Source: Gammaproteobacteria bacterium
GTDB lineage: Bacteria; Pseudomonadota; Gammaproteobacteria; Steroidobacterales; Steroidobacteraceae
DNA: 62,797 bases
Assembly: GCA_025359565.1 (NCBI GenBank)
Contig: JANYFY010000013.1
Span: 1 to 62,797, forward strand
Direction: 5' to 3'
The notes under the pieces were generated by a model that was given only the letters and a program-made list of their open reading frames with translations, searched no databases and had not been told where the DNA came from. The stretch's first letter is position 1. Each line of letters begins with the position of its first letter. Below are positions 19,013 to 28,476 of this stretch, in pieces. The translations under genes and the position numbers were made by a program.

Positions 19013-19079
19013 TGTATAGCACTGTACTTGTTCTACATGAATTCCAACACGCGCGAAACGAACGCCGCGTAGTTACCGC

Positions 19080-20594
19080 TCAGTTCGCCTTGCAGTTGCG
19101 ATCAATATACGCTTGATGTGTGGGTAGTGTCTCGGCCGCTGCACGCATGGCACCGCGTAATTTTTCCAAGTATTCCGTGCCGTTGACATTGCGAAAATCG
19201 ATCAACGGATCAGGCCGTTTGGGGAAATTAAATTGGCCGATATGCACAGCCGTCCACGATGCTGGACCAAACAAATCCATCTCACGAGCGATCAGGCGCC
19301 CACACTTTCGGAAATGATCGATCTTGAATTGAAGGCTACCCGGGATGTCCATGTTTGCGCACTGCCGCCATAACGGCTCATCGCGAACGTTAAGATGGTA
19401 GTGCATAATTAGGAAATCGCGGATACGCTCAGTTTCGTGGGTCGCCACCCGGTTAAACTCATCGGTAACCAGCGGATCGAAATCGCGGTCCGGAAAAAAA
19501 GCCAGTATTTTCGAAATGTTGGCTTGGATTAGATGCAAGCTGGTCGACTCCAACGGTTCCATAAAACCACTGGACAGGCCGACGGCGATAACGTTTTTAT
19601 TCCACGACTTGCGGCGACGACCGGTGACAAAGCGCAAGGGGCGCGGGTCGCCCAAGGCCTTGCCATCGAGATTCGCCAACAGCGTCGCGGCGGCTTCGTC
19701 GTCACTGATATGGGCCGATGAATAAACATAGCCATTTCCGGTCCGATGCTGTAGCGGAATGCGCCATTGCCATCCCGCTGCGCGCGCCGTCGAGCGGGTA
19801 TAAGGGGTGAAATCGCTTGAAGAAGCGCAGGGTACCGCTAGCGCACGATCGCAGGGCAACCAGTGAGTCCAGTCGTCATAACCGGTTTTTAGGGTCCCCT
19901 CGATCAACAACCCGCGAAATCCAGAGCAATCGATAAACAGATCCGCGGCACAGATGCGGCCATCTTCCATCGTCACGCTCTCGACAAAACCGCTCTCGCC
20001 ATTCTGCTGCACGAAGGCGACTTTGCCCTCATGCCGCAACACCCCACGCGCTTCGGAGTATTTACGTAAGTAGCCCGCATACAGTCCGGCGTCGAAATGA
20101 TAGGCATAGTCATGAGTGGAGAGCACATTGCGTGGGTCGGTCGAAGGCAGCGCGAACTTTCCACGGCTCGCTGCCGCCCAAGCCATGCACAGGTCATCTA
20201 AGTTGATATCATTATTTGCGCGCGCCGCCAGCCAATGTTGGTGCACGGCGACCGTGTCGAACGGACGGCCATAACTACCAAACGGATGAAAATAACGATG
20301 ATTGGCCTTGCCCCAACTGACAAACTGAATACCGAGCTTGAACGAGCCTTGAGTTGCCCTGACGAAATCATTCTCATCAAGGCCAAGCACTTGGTTAAAC
20401 AGCTTGATGGTGGGAATGGTCGCCTCACCAACACCCACCGTACCGATCTCCTCAGATTCGATCAACGTGATCGTGCAACCCTTGCTCAGCGTCTGACTTA
20501 AAGCAGCAGCCGTCATCCACCCCGCCGAACCACCGCCTACAATCAGAATGGAGCGGATTTTACGACCGGGTTGCTGATAATCATTCGCAGTCAT
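19080..20594 (-). CDS. Flavin-dependent (tryptophan-type) halogenase
   Basis: 504 residues. FADH2-dependent halogenases make HOCl or HOBr at the flavin and pass it to a substrate lysine. Seen here: the FAD-binding GGGSAGW (20-26), GVGEATIP (54-61), the catalytic lysine in GSFKLGI (K86, aligning with K79 of RebH/PrnA), the diagnostic WxWxIP as WQWRIP (275-280), and the MEPLEST region holding the conserved glutamate. All catalytic features are intact. The tryptophan-specific name is family-wide; many TonB-receptor-linked members have other or unknown substrates. No flavin reductase gene is adjacent. It follows the receptor gene but lies beyond a terminator. Confidence 0.9.
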   Translation of the reverse strand: MTANDYQQPGRKIRSILIVGGGSAGWMTAAALSQTLSKGCTITLIESEEIGTVGVGEATIPTIKLFNQVLGLDENDFVRATQGSFKLGIQFVSWGKANHRYFHPFGSYGRPFDTVAVHQHWLAARANNDINLDDLCMAWAAASRGKFALPSTDPRNVLSTHDYAYHFDAGLYAGYLRKYSEARGVLRHEGKVAFVQQNGESGFVESVTMEDGRICAADLFIDCSGFRGLLIEGTLKTGYDDWTHWLPCDRALAVPCASSSDFTPYTRSTARAAGWQWRIPLQHRTGNGYVYSSAHISDDEAAATLLANLDGKALGDPRPLRFVTGRRRKSWNKNVIAVGLSSGFMEPLESTSLHLIQANISKILAFFPDRDFDPLVTDEFNRVATHETERIRDFLIMHYHLNVRDEPLWRQCANMDIPGSLQFKIDHFRKCGRLIAREMDLFGPASWTAVHIGQFNFPKRPDPLIDFRNVNGTEYLEKLRGAMRAAAETLPTHQAYIDRNCKAN

Positions 20595-20712
20595 TGGTGT
20601 CTCTATTCAAGATAGCGTCTAGGACAAGGGGCGCGCTCCCGAGATATTACGACAATCCAACTGCGCGCGAAGAACTTCAGCCTGGTTTATTCCTGCACCC
20701 TGCCGGACGGAC

Positions 20713-20758
20713 AAAAAAAGGGGTGCGCGTAGCAGAAATTCTGCTACAGGCACCCCCC
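20713..20758 (-). terminator. Rho-independent terminator after the TonB receptor gene
   Basis: Reading the minus strand, GGGGTGC pairs with GCACCCC around a perfect inner stem GTAGCAGAA/TTCTGCTAC, followed by seven U residues (20719-20713). It lies about 45 bases past the receptor stop and 120 bases before the halogenase start, so the halogenase operon is probably transcribed from its own promoter or only by partial read-through. Confidence 0.9.
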
Positions 20759-20801
20759 TTGCTAAATGGTGAGCATTTTATAGCGCACCCAACGTTTCGT
20801 A

Positions 20802-23300
20802 TTAGAAATTAAACCGGACCGAGGCCGTCACCGTACGTCCCAACGCCGGCGATCCACTAATCAAAGTCGGGGTCGCCGAAGCATCGGTGATGCTGCCGTT
20901 ACCGCGCAAGTCGAACTTATCAAACAAGTTGTAGACTTGTAGTGCTACTTCCAGTCTGTCGATGGGCATGACCCTGACGACTGCGCCAAAGATAACGGAA
21001 CCCGGGTAGACGTTTTGGTTGTTGTCGGTCTCGCTCGTTTGACCCGTCGCATTCACTCCAAAGACCACCCATTTGGAAATGTCATAGTTGGACGAGAGGG
21101 TGTAGGTTAAGTTAGGAATTCCATCCGCGCGGATGAAGCTACTGGAACCCGAACCCTCTTTTTGCGCATGCGAGTAAGTGGCATTGGCGACGAACGAGAA
21201 CGGACCCGTGTAGTACGTTCCATAAAACTCCGCACCGGACGACTTATACTTGGCATCGATCACACAACCCCCCGCACCGCCCGGGCACTTGGTGGCGGAG
21301 AGCTCAAACGTACTCTGTTTGAAATCGCCCTTCAACAAAGTTAACTCGGCCGTGTAGTGTCCACCAAACAACGCACCGCGATTTTTAACGCCCAGCTCAT
21401 ACTGATTAACGACATCAACCGCTGCGGTGTTGCCGGCACTATTCAAAGTACCGTCTGGATTAATCTTACCGCTGACAGTTTGCCGATCACCGTTGAAGCG
21501 GCCGCCACGTGACCCGCGCACGAACAAGCTTGTGTCCGGTGTAGCCTTAAACAACCCGCCTACTGACCATGAGTTGTAGCTCTTACTATAGTTGAGGGAC
21601 TCCATCGGACCGGCGGCAAGAATTGTAGGAATCAGAGTTCCGTTGACATTGGTTTTTATTTCGGTCCCATCGCTCTGAATAGTCGTTCCAGAGGCCTTAA
21701 CGGTATCACGTCGAGCGCTTGCATCTAGGCCAAATCGATCGGCGTCGAAATCCAGAGCCACATAAGGCGCATTGTCGGCATACGACAAATCATAGTCGCG
21801 CGCGCAGCAATTGCCCCAGTTGTTGTTGAAACCCGCTATGCCACTAGCCGTAAGTTTCGCACCGGCCGCATCGTACAGGTCCAGCTGCGAGGGATTGTAG
21901 CCAGTGATTTCCCGGGTCGATTTGTTAACATGCCAGTCCATGGCGATTTTTTGATCCATAAAAAACCAACCTGCGCGAGTGGTGAGGTGTCCTGCACCAA
22001 CGTCGAACTTGCCCGCCAAATTCAAGTCGTTAACAAAGCTCCCGACGTCGCGCATGTTAGTTTTAACGTTGACATTATTGTCAAGATAGGTGCCTGTGAA
22101 CAGCTGCCCTGCATTAGGCCCGCTAGCGTAACGAATTGCGGCAACCGTGCCGCCATTGACCGTCGAACCGATAACGCCTGACGTCTTCCCGACATTAAAG
22201 AAAGGTGCGGCAAAACCACCGCTCATCTGTGTCCAACGGTTGTTGTTATCTACACTGATCGCATCCGAGAAATCATAGTGGAATTGCGTTCCGATAGACT
22301 TCGCCTTAGTGGTAATACCATCCATCCTGACCCGCTCCAGCGCACCGTCGCGATTCACGATTAGAAAACTCTGATTATAAATGGAGTAATTGGATCGCGA
22401 CCGGCCGTCGAAACCCGGGTAGGGGCTGATACCACTTACGTTAGTGCCGCTAACGTTGGCGAGCGCTGGCGAACCTGTATAGTTTGGTTCTTGCGTATCC
22501 GCATACTTGAACAACACGCGGATGAAACCCTTGCCATCATCCAGCTCTTTAGTAACATTACCTTTTACTTGTACGCTGTTGCTGACCTTGTAGTCGGCGT
22601 GAAGCGGCCCGTTGCCGTCCTTAAAATAACCACCGACATGGAAGTAGGACGTGTCGCTGATCTTACCGCCGTAGCGGAAATCCACCTTGGTTTCGTCATA
22701 TCCCACGCCTTTGCTAAGGCCGATGAAGCCACCTTCCGTCTTGCCCGTGTGGCTGATGTAGTTGATAACAGCGCCGGGAGCCTGTGACGCAAAGGTCGAG
22801 GAGGAGCCGCCGCGGACTGCTTCGATTCTTTCCACGCTAGAGTCAAAATGTGTCCAATAATCATTATTGCCGAATTGGATGTCGCCAAATAAAACTGTAG
22901 GTAACCCATCTTCCTGAATTTGCACGAACGGTGAGCCGCCAGTCGCAACGGGTAGGCCGCGAACTGCGATATTGGCATTACCGCCGGGGCCGGACGTGCC
23001 TGCCACTTGGATGCCGGGGATCATACGAAATACCTCGGCTTCCGAGGTCGGTTGAAAATCCTTGATCAATTTGGCGTCGACGCTAGTAACCGACACCGAG
23101 CTGTTCAGTTGAGTCTTATCCTTTCCTGACGCGGTTACAACGATCTCGTCGAGACCGCCGGCATCAGCAACAGCAACAGCAACCGGCTTTGTGGCAGCAA
23201 CTACTGCTGAATCCGCGGCAAAAGTCGGAATCGCAGCGGTCATCGAAAGCGCAGCCAGAATGGCCAATCGCAATTTGTCCCTTTTATTAAGGTCACCCAT
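20802..23300 (-). CDS. TonB-dependent outer-membrane receptor (sucrose/oligosaccharide)
   Basis: About 832 residues from the ATG at 23300, which has a GAGGAAG Shine-Dalgarno; the frame is open further up. A signal peptide ends near PTFAA, followed by a TonB box (LDEIVVTAS), a plug domain with MIPGIQV and RGLPVATGG motifs, and a 22-strand-type barrel ending in the terminal phenylalanine RFNF. No STN signalling domain, so regulation is not by sigma/anti-sigma surface signalling. Divergent from the LacI gene with operators between them, it is the outer-membrane gate of the sucrose regulon (compare SuxA in Xanthomonas and the Shewanella scr receptor). Substrate by context only. Confidence 0.93.
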   Translation of the reverse strand: MGDLNKRDKLRLAILAALSMTAAIPTFAADSAVVAATKPVAVAVADAGGLDEIVVTASGKDKTQLNSSVSVTSVDAKLIKDFQPTSEAEVFRMIPGIQVAGTSGPGGNANIAVRGLPVATGGSPFVQIQEDGLPTVLFGDIQFGNNDYWTHFDSSVERIEAVRGGSSSTFASQAPGAVINYISHTGKTEGGFIGLSKGVGYDETKVDFRYGGKISDTSYFHVGGYFKDGNGPLHADYKVSNSVQVKGNVTKELDDGKGFIRVLFKYADTQEPNYTGSPALANVSGTNVSGISPYPGFDGRSRSNYSIYNQSFLIVNRDGALERVRMDGITTKAKSIGTQFHYDFSDAISVDNNNRWTQMSGGFAAPFFNVGKTSGVIGSTVNGGTVAAIRYASGPNAGQLFTGTYLDNNVNVKTNMRDVGSFVNDLNLAGKFDVGAGHLTTRAGWFFMDQKIAMDWHVNKSTREITGYNPSQLDLYDAAGAKLTASGIAGFNNNWGNCCARDYDLSYADNAPYVALDFDADRFGLDASARRDTVKASGTTIQSDGTEIKTNVNGTLIPTILAAGPMESLNYSKSYNSWSVGGLFKATPDTSLFVRGSRGGRFNGDRQTVSGKINPDGTLNSAGNTAAVDVVNQYELGVKNRGALFGGHYTAELTLLKGDFKQSTFELSATKCPGGAGGCVIDAKYKSSGAEFYGTYYTGPFSFVANATYSHAQKEGSGSSSFIRADGIPNLTYTLSSNYDISKWVVFGVNATGQTSETDNNQNVYPGSVIFGAVVRVMPIDRLEVALQVYNLFDKFDLRGNGSITDASATPTLISGSPALGRTVTASVRFNF

Positions 23301-23363
23301 AAATCTTCCTCGTAATTTGTTGTTTGACACGCACGGCCACTCCCCAGGCTGGCTCATTTGCAC

Positions 23364-23392
23364 AAATTACCATTCGTTGCAATCGTGTGCAA
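23364..23392 (-). promoter_or_regulatory. Receptor gene promoter overlapped by operators
   Basis: Minus-strand TTGCAC (23392-23387) and TAATTT (23369-23364) are 17 bases apart, 65 bases upstream of the receptor ATG. The -35 element lies inside the LacI-type operator cluster, as expected for simple repression. Confidence 0.5.
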
Positions 23393-23405
23393 CAAACGAT
23401 TGCAA
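23377..23405. promoter_or_regulatory. LacI-type operator cluster (ScrR site) between receptor and regulator genes
   Basis: A 29-base inverted repeat with perfect 10-base arms TTGCAATCGT (23377-23386) and ACGATTGCAA (23396-23405). It contains a CAAnCGnTTG-type LacI operator, CAAACGATTG (23393-23402), and an overlapping variant CAATCGTGTG (23380-23389). The same motif in reverse occurs before scrT at 25585. The central CG and CAA/TTG half sites are typical of LacI-family targets. Confidence 0.75.
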
Positions 23406-23574
23406 TTTAGGCGTTCGAACTGCATTTAGGGGTAAATGCCACGCTTTTATCTGATTTTTGAGCGGCGAAGCCGTTTTTGTACCGATTTTGCAACAGAAGT
23501 TTCGAAGCTTTTGTACGTACGCTCGGGATTTTTAGGATAAAAGTCATCCATTTAGGTAATGTAGCGTTACGCCT

Positions 23575-24657
23575 ATGCCACGAACCCACAAACGGAAACG
23601 ATTCAAAAAAGTCGTAACACGGATTCCGGTTTCCGGCCAACGTATGCAAATGCAGGACATTGCAAACTTGGCGGGCGTATCGACTTCCACAGTATCGCGC
23701 GCGCTGAGCCACAGCTCATTAGTCAACGACGAGACGCGCACTCGCATTGCCGAGTTGGCTCGGTCGCACAATTACTCGATCAATATCGGCGCGCGCAACT
23801 TGCGCTTGCAGCATAGCCGCACGGTTGCGGTGGTCGTGCCTTACGATGTTCGCACACGGCAGCATATCTCCGATCCATTTTTTGTCAGCATGTTGGGAAG
23901 CCTGGCCGATGCGCTTACGGAACAGGGCTACGACATGCTGCTCTCGCGCGTTGACGCCGAACGGCTTGATTTGGTGGCTCAACTAGAAGCATCTGGGAGA
24001 GCCATTGGTGTGATTCTGATTGGCCAATGGCATCATCATGATCAGCTCAACGAGTTGGCGAACCGTAAGGTACCGCTCGTGGTTTGGGGCGCACGGCTGC
24101 CGAGACAAACTTATTGCACCGTTGGGAGCGATAATATTACGGGTGGATTGTTGGCCACCCAGCACCTAATTGAAACCGGGCGGCGCCGCATTGCCTTTTT
24201 CGGCGATCCTGAGTTACCCGAAATTGGGCAGCGTTACGAGGGCTATCAACGTGCGCTGAAACACCATGGCATCCCTTTAGACGCGCGGCTGGTCGTAGCG
24301 GCAGAGTTTAGCGAAGGAAGTTCACGACGCGCCGTCGACGCTTTACTCGAAAAAAAAATCGTCTTTGATGGAGTGTTCGCGAGCAGTGACCTACTCGCCA
24401 TGCGCGCCATCGGTGCGCTGCGCGAGAAGGGACTCATAGTTCCTCGGGACGTGGGCGTGGTCGGTTACGACGATATTGAATTGAGTCAATACTTTCACCC
24501 GTCGCTGACCACTATTCGTCAGCCTATATTGAAGGGCGGTGAGGCATTGGTTAATGCGTTGCTCGCCCTAGTCGCCAATAAGGCGTTAAGTTCCGAAGTG
24601 TTACCCACTGAACTGGTTGTGCGAGAAAGTAGTGCCCCCAGCCCCGCTCCACCTTAA
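23575..24657 (+). CDS. scrR: LacI-family transcriptional repressor of the sucrose regulon
   Basis: 360 residues from the ATG at 23575; an ATG at 23644 (MQMQDIANLAGV) would place the helix-turn-helix at the very N terminus as is usual, so the true start is uncertain. HTH: QDIANLAGVSTSTVSRALS; hinge helix region near IGARNLRLQHS; then a periplasmic-binding-protein-like effector domain. It likely releases DNA on binding sucrose or a derivative. Divergent from the receptor gene, and immediately upstream of the fructokinase, transporter and phosphorylase genes. The symbol follows the Shewanella scr regulon by context. Confidence 0.88.
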   Translation: MPRTHKRKRFKKVVTRIPVSGQRMQMQDIANLAGVSTSTVSRALSHSSLVNDETRTRIAELARSHNYSINIGARNLRLQHSRTVAVVVPYDVRTRQHISDPFFVSMLGSLADALTEQGYDMLLSRVDAERLDLVAQLEASGRAIGVILIGQWHHHDQLNELANRKVPLVVWGARLPRQTYCTVGSDNITGGLLATQHLIETGRRRIAFFGDPELPEIGQRYEGYQRALKHHGIPLDARLVVAAEFSEGSSRRAVDALLEKKIVFDGVFASSDLLAMRAIGALREKGLIVPRDVGVVGYDDIELSQYFHPSLTTIRQPILKGGEALVNALLALVANKALSSEVLPTELVVRESSAPSPAPP

Positions 24658-24685
24658 AAACTCGCTCTCCCTTAGAAAATCCCAC

Positions 24686-25576
24686 ATGTCGCTGACCGCT
24701 CCAAACAGCCCCATCTTATGCGTCGGAGAAACCTTGTGGGACGTACTGCCGGCTGGGGAATTTCTCGGTGGAGCTCCGTTGAACGTCGCGGGACACCTAT
24801 CACGCCTCGGTACACCCTCGTTGTTATTGAGTCGTGTCGGCTGCGATACTAGGGGTAAGCGTGCGCGGGATCAGATGCGCACACTAGGTATCGACACCCG
24901 CCTAGTGCAAATCGATAGCGTTCTTCCCACTGGCGAAGCGCGTGCGATCTTAGACGCTGACGGATCGGCAAGCTATGAATTCCTAAGCCCCGCAGCATGG
25001 GACAAAATTACTATCGACGACTCGGTCATGGAGTCCGCGCGTACGGCCGCCGCTGTCGTTTTCGGAACTTTAGCGCGACGTACCTTGACAGGAACGCATG
25101 CCCTCACCGCTATTCTCAAAGTAGCCCGTTGGCGAATACTGGATGTGAATTTGCGCGCGCCCCACGATGATCGCGCTGTAGTGTTGGAATCTCTGCGCCA
25201 AGCGGATTTTGTCAAACTAAACGATTCTGAAGTACAGGTACTAGCGTGCTTACTAGGGACGAGCCCGTATCATGAGTCTTTTAAAGACTGTTTGACCGAG
25301 GAATTCGGGACTTCCTCTCTGTGTATTACCCGGGGCGAGCGAGGCGCCTTGTTATGGCATCAAGGACAATGGACGGAGCAACCCGCCTTCCCGACCGTAG
25401 TCGCCGATACGGTGGGCGCCGGCGATTCTTTTCTAGCCATGCTGTTACGTGAATTAATACGCGGATCATCTGCCGCAACCGCCATGCAGCAGGCTGCACG
25501 ACTTGCCTCCTATGTCGCCTCACATTCCGGCGCCATCCCAGAATATCCATTGCATCGTTTTATGGGTGAAACCTAG
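24686..25576 (+). CDS. scrK: Fructokinase, PfkB family
   Basis: 296 residues from the ATG at 24686, which starts just after the scrR stop; an in-frame start inside scrR (24617) is less likely. PfkB-type ribokinase fold: N-terminal GETLWDVLP and GGAPLNVAGHLSRLG, and the ATP/anion-hole signature DTVGAGDSF with the catalytic base D247. It phosphorylates the fructose released by sucrose phosphorylase or the GH32 enzyme. Part of the scrR-scrK-scrT-scrP run on the plus strand. Confidence 0.9.
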   Translation: MSLTAPNSPILCVGETLWDVLPAGEFLGGAPLNVAGHLSRLGTPSLLLSRVGCDTRGKRARDQMRTLGIDTRLVQIDSVLPTGEARAILDADGSASYEFLSPAAWDKITIDDSVMESARTAAAVVFGTLARRTLTGTHALTAILKVARWRILDVNLRAPHDDRAVVLESLRQADFVKLNDSEVQVLACLLGTSPYHESFKDCLTEEFGTSSLCITRGERGALLWHQGQWTEQPAFPTVVADTVGAGDSFLAMLLRELIRGSSAATAMQQAARLASYVASHSGAIPEYPLHRFMGET

Positions 25577-25584
25577 TCGGCTTA

Positions 25585-25594
25585 CAATCGTTTG
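25585..25594. promoter_or_regulatory. LacI-type operator before scrT
   Basis: CAATCGTTTG, the exact reverse complement of the CAAACGATTG half of the receptor operator cluster. It lies 8 bases after the scrK stop and 46 bases before the scrT start, so scrT-scrP may have a regulated promoter of its own. Confidence 0.65.
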
Positions 25595-25639
25595 CAAACT
25601 GCACTAGTATCGCGGTCTAACATTGTTGCGGGAGGTTCG

Positions 25640-26902
25640 ATGCAAAACACGGCACCAAGACCGGCTAACGACCTGTGGGCGATCAAATCGCTTACATACT
25701 TAATGTTTTTCATGTTCGCGATGACCACCGATTCGGTTGGCGTAATTATCCCCCAAGTGATAACCGAATTTCACCTCAAACTGACAACTGCTGGGGCACT
25801 CCAATACGGATCGATGATCGGTATCGCAACTGCGGGTCTGCTCCTCGGTTTCTTGGCCGATCGGTTTGGGCGAAAGCCCACTATAGTCTTGGGACTTTTA
25901 CTATTTGCGTCTACCGCGTACTTGTTTCCTTGGACGTCGAGCTTCATCAGTATCTTGGCACTCATTGTCATCGCAGGTGCCGCGATCGGGATATTTAAAA
26001 CCGCTGCGGTTGCGCTGGTTGGCGATATTTCAAAATCGTCGATTGAATTGACGACCACTATGAACCTGGTTGAAGGTTTCTTTGGAGTAGGTGCAATCAT
26101 TGGACCGTTGATTGTGACTGAGCTGATGAGACGGGGGGTTTCGTGGCGATGGCTGTATGTCATCGCCGGGGCACTGTGTACGATTTTGCTGCTGATCGCG
26201 TTGGCGGCACGCTACCCTCAACGCGCACGCGCATCCGCCGACTCAACCATCGCAAATCTGAGCGCTGCGCGACCGAGTCTTATGAGTACCCTCAATCTAA
26301 TGGCAAACCCGTATGCATTGGGTTTTAGCCTTGGCGCTTTCGCCTATGTGGTGGTCGAGTGCGCCATCTATGTTTGGATGCCAACGTTGCTCGCGGGCTA
26401 TCACGGTCGCGGCGCAGCCTTCGCTATCTATGCTTTGCCGGTTTTCTTTACATTGCGTGCCTTAGGACGTTTCTTAGGCGCTTGGCTCCTGCGCCATTTC
26501 GATTGGTCAGCCGCGGTGCTCCTCTGCAGCCTCGCAATTTTTGTCTGCTTCGCGGGCAGTATGGTGGGTGGTGTCGGTGCAGCATTGTACTTACTGCCGT
26601 TGGCGGGACTTTTCATGTCGATCATGTATCCCACCATTAATTCGAAAGGCATCAGCTGCTTTGCACGTGGCGATCACGGAGCCGTCGCTGGAATTATTCT
26701 ATTCTTTACGTGTGCAGGCGCGTTTTTAGGGCCATTGGCGATGGGCGTCATTAGCGACGCGCTGGGCGGAGCACGTTACGGCTTTATGCTAGCAACCGGC
26801 TTTGCCGCTTTGCTAGCAATTGGTTTTGCGGGTAATTGGTTACTAAAACCCGCTCACGCCCAGTTAGCGCGCTTTGCGGCCTCGACTGTAATCGCAATAT
26901 GA
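25640..26902 (+). CDS. scrT: MFS transporter, likely sucrose importer
   Basis: 420 residues, about twelve membrane helices; MFS signature LADRFGRKP between helices 2 and 3. The ATG at 25640 is chosen because GGAGG lies 5 bases upstream; 48 bases of open frame precede it. A non-PTS carrier fits the cytosolic sucrose phosphorylase next door, which acts on unphosphorylated sucrose. The ATGA overlap with the phosphorylase gene shows translational coupling. It is not closely similar to the sugar-porter MFS at 11471, so the two probably have different substrates. Confidence 0.85.
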   Translation: MQNTAPRPANDLWAIKSLTYLMFFMFAMTTDSVGVIIPQVITEFHLKLTTAGALQYGSMIGIATAGLLLGFLADRFGRKPTIVLGLLLFASTAYLFPWTSSFISILALIVIAGAAIGIFKTAAVALVGDISKSSIELTTTMNLVEGFFGVGAIIGPLIVTELMRRGVSWRWLYVIAGALCTILLLIALAARYPQRARASADSTIANLSAARPSLMSTLNLMANPYALGFSLGAFAYVVVECAIYVWMPTLLAGYHGRGAAFAIYALPVFFTLRALGRFLGAWLLRHFDWSAAVLLCSLAIFVCFAGSMVGGVGAALYLLPLAGLFMSIMYPTINSKGISCFARGDHGAVAGIILFFTCAGAFLGPLAMGVISDALGGARYGFMLATGFAALLAIGFAGNWLLKPAHAQLARFAASTVIAI

Positions 26903-28392
26903 AAAACGCTGTTCAACTCATTGCTTATGTCGACCGACTAGGTGGCGGCAATTTGCGAGATCTTAAGGTGCTGCTAGAGGGTCCTTTCAAAGATCTATTC
27001 GGAACAGTGCATCTCCTGCCTTTTTTCCATCCTATCGATGGCGCTGACGCAGGATTTGACCCTATCGATCACAGCCAAGTTGACCAGCGTCTAGGCGATT
27101 GGTCGGATATTAAAGCGCTTTCAAAAAGTGTCGACGTGATGGGCGATGTCATTGTCAATCACATGTCGAGTCATTCGCCGCAATTCCTTGATTTTCTAGA
27201 GCATGGGAAAAGTTCGCGGTATGCGAACTTATTTCTGACCCTTGATACGGTCTTTCCCGGCGGCGCAACCGAGCGCGATCTGACCGCAATATACCGACCC
27301 AGGCCGGGGCTTCCATATTCTGTAGTTAGCCTCGCCAGCGGTGAAAAATGCGTGTTGTGGACCACCTTCACAGCCCAACAGATCGATATCGACGTCGCGC
27401 ACCCGCAGGGGCGTGAATATCTCGATAATATACTCAAAACGTTTGCCAACAGCGGCATTCGGCTGGTGCGGCTTGATGCGGTTGGATACGCGATCAAAAA
27501 AGCCGGTACTAGTTGTTTTATGACGCCCGAGACGTTTGAGTTCATCGATCATTTTGCCGGTACGGCACGCAGTTACGGTATTGAGGTGCTGGTCGAGATT
27601 CACTCCTATTATCGTCTGCAGGTTGAGATTGCGGCACGGGTCGATTGGGTATACGACTTCGCTTTACCACCCTTGGTGTTACACGCTTTCGCTTTCCGAA
27701 CCGCCCAACGTCTCAAAGAATGGTTTGTCGTTCGGCCGCGCAACGCACTCACTGTCCTTGATACGCATGATGGCATTGGTATCATCGACGTCGGCGCGGA
27801 TACAGCCAATCGCACCCACAACGTGGGGTTGGTACCCCCCGCGGAACTCGCTCAACTGGTCGAGTTCATTCATCAGCGGTCCAAAGGAGAAAGCCGGCGT
27901 GCAACCGGCTCCGCCGCCTCGAACCTCGACCTCTATCAAGTCAATTGCACGTTCTATGACGCGTTGGGTCGCAATGATAAGGAATATCTTATTGCGCGCG
28001 CCATTCAGTTTTTTATGCCTGGCGTGCCACAAGTCTATTATGTGGGTTTGCTCGCTGGCGAAAACGACTTAAGCCTTTTGGCACGTACGGGTGTCGGACG
28101 AGATATCAATCGCCACTACTACTCCCCTGCAGAAATCATTCAAGCCACGCAGCGCGCGGTGGTAGCCGATCTGTTTGACCTCATTCGACTGCGCAATACG
28201 CACAGCGCCTTTTCGGGTCAATGCACATTGCAGACATCCGACTTTGCATCGTTAATTCTTAAGTGGACCAACGACGATGCGTTTGCGCAATTGCAGGTCT
28301 CGTTCCAGGATTCAAGCTTAAAAATACAATTTTCTGAAGGCGCTCAAACGACGACCTTGTCCTTGCGCTCCACTGCCAAGAAGGCGGTGTAG
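26899..28392 (+). CDS. scrP: Sucrose phosphorylase (GH13_18)
   Basis: Converts sucrose and phosphate to glucose-1-phosphate and fructose, saving one ATP. 497 residues, the family norm. The catalytic triad aligns with the Bifidobacterium adolescentis enzyme: nucleophile D193 in RLDAVGYAIKKAG, acid/base E233 in VLVEIHSYY, stabiliser D291 in DTHDGIG. No signal peptide, so cytosolic. The ATG overlaps the scrT stop (ATGA); a start 63 bases earlier inside scrT is unlikely. The closely related sucrose-6-phosphate phosphorylases cannot be excluded from motifs, but the MFS rather than PTS context favours free sucrose. Confidence 0.93.
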   Translation: MKNAVQLIAYVDRLGGGNLRDLKVLLEGPFKDLFGTVHLLPFFHPIDGADAGFDPIDHSQVDQRLGDWSDIKALSKSVDVMGDVIVNHMSSHSPQFLDFLEHGKSSRYANLFLTLDTVFPGGATERDLTAIYRPRPGLPYSVVSLASGEKCVLWTTFTAQQIDIDVAHPQGREYLDNILKTFANSGIRLVRLDAVGYAIKKAGTSCFMTPETFEFIDHFAGTARSYGIEVLVEIHSYYRLQVEIAARVDWVYDFALPPLVLHAFAFRTAQRLKEWFVVRPRNALTVLDTHDGIGIIDVGADTANRTHNVGLVPPAELAQLVEFIHQRSKGESRRATGSAASNLDLYQVNCTFYDALGRNDKEYLIARAIQFFMPGVPQVYYVGLLAGENDLSLLARTGVGRDINRHYYSPAEIIQATQRAVVADLFDLIRLRNTHSAFSGQCTLQTSDFASLILKWTNDDAFAQLQVSFQDSSLKIQFSEGAQTTTLSLRSTAKKAV

Positions 28393-28476
28393 AACTGCAA
28401 TTTGGCACGATTGCGCGATTCGATGACAATTGTTGACAAAAATTTTGTGGGTGTAAGTGTAGTCTTACAGTCAACA

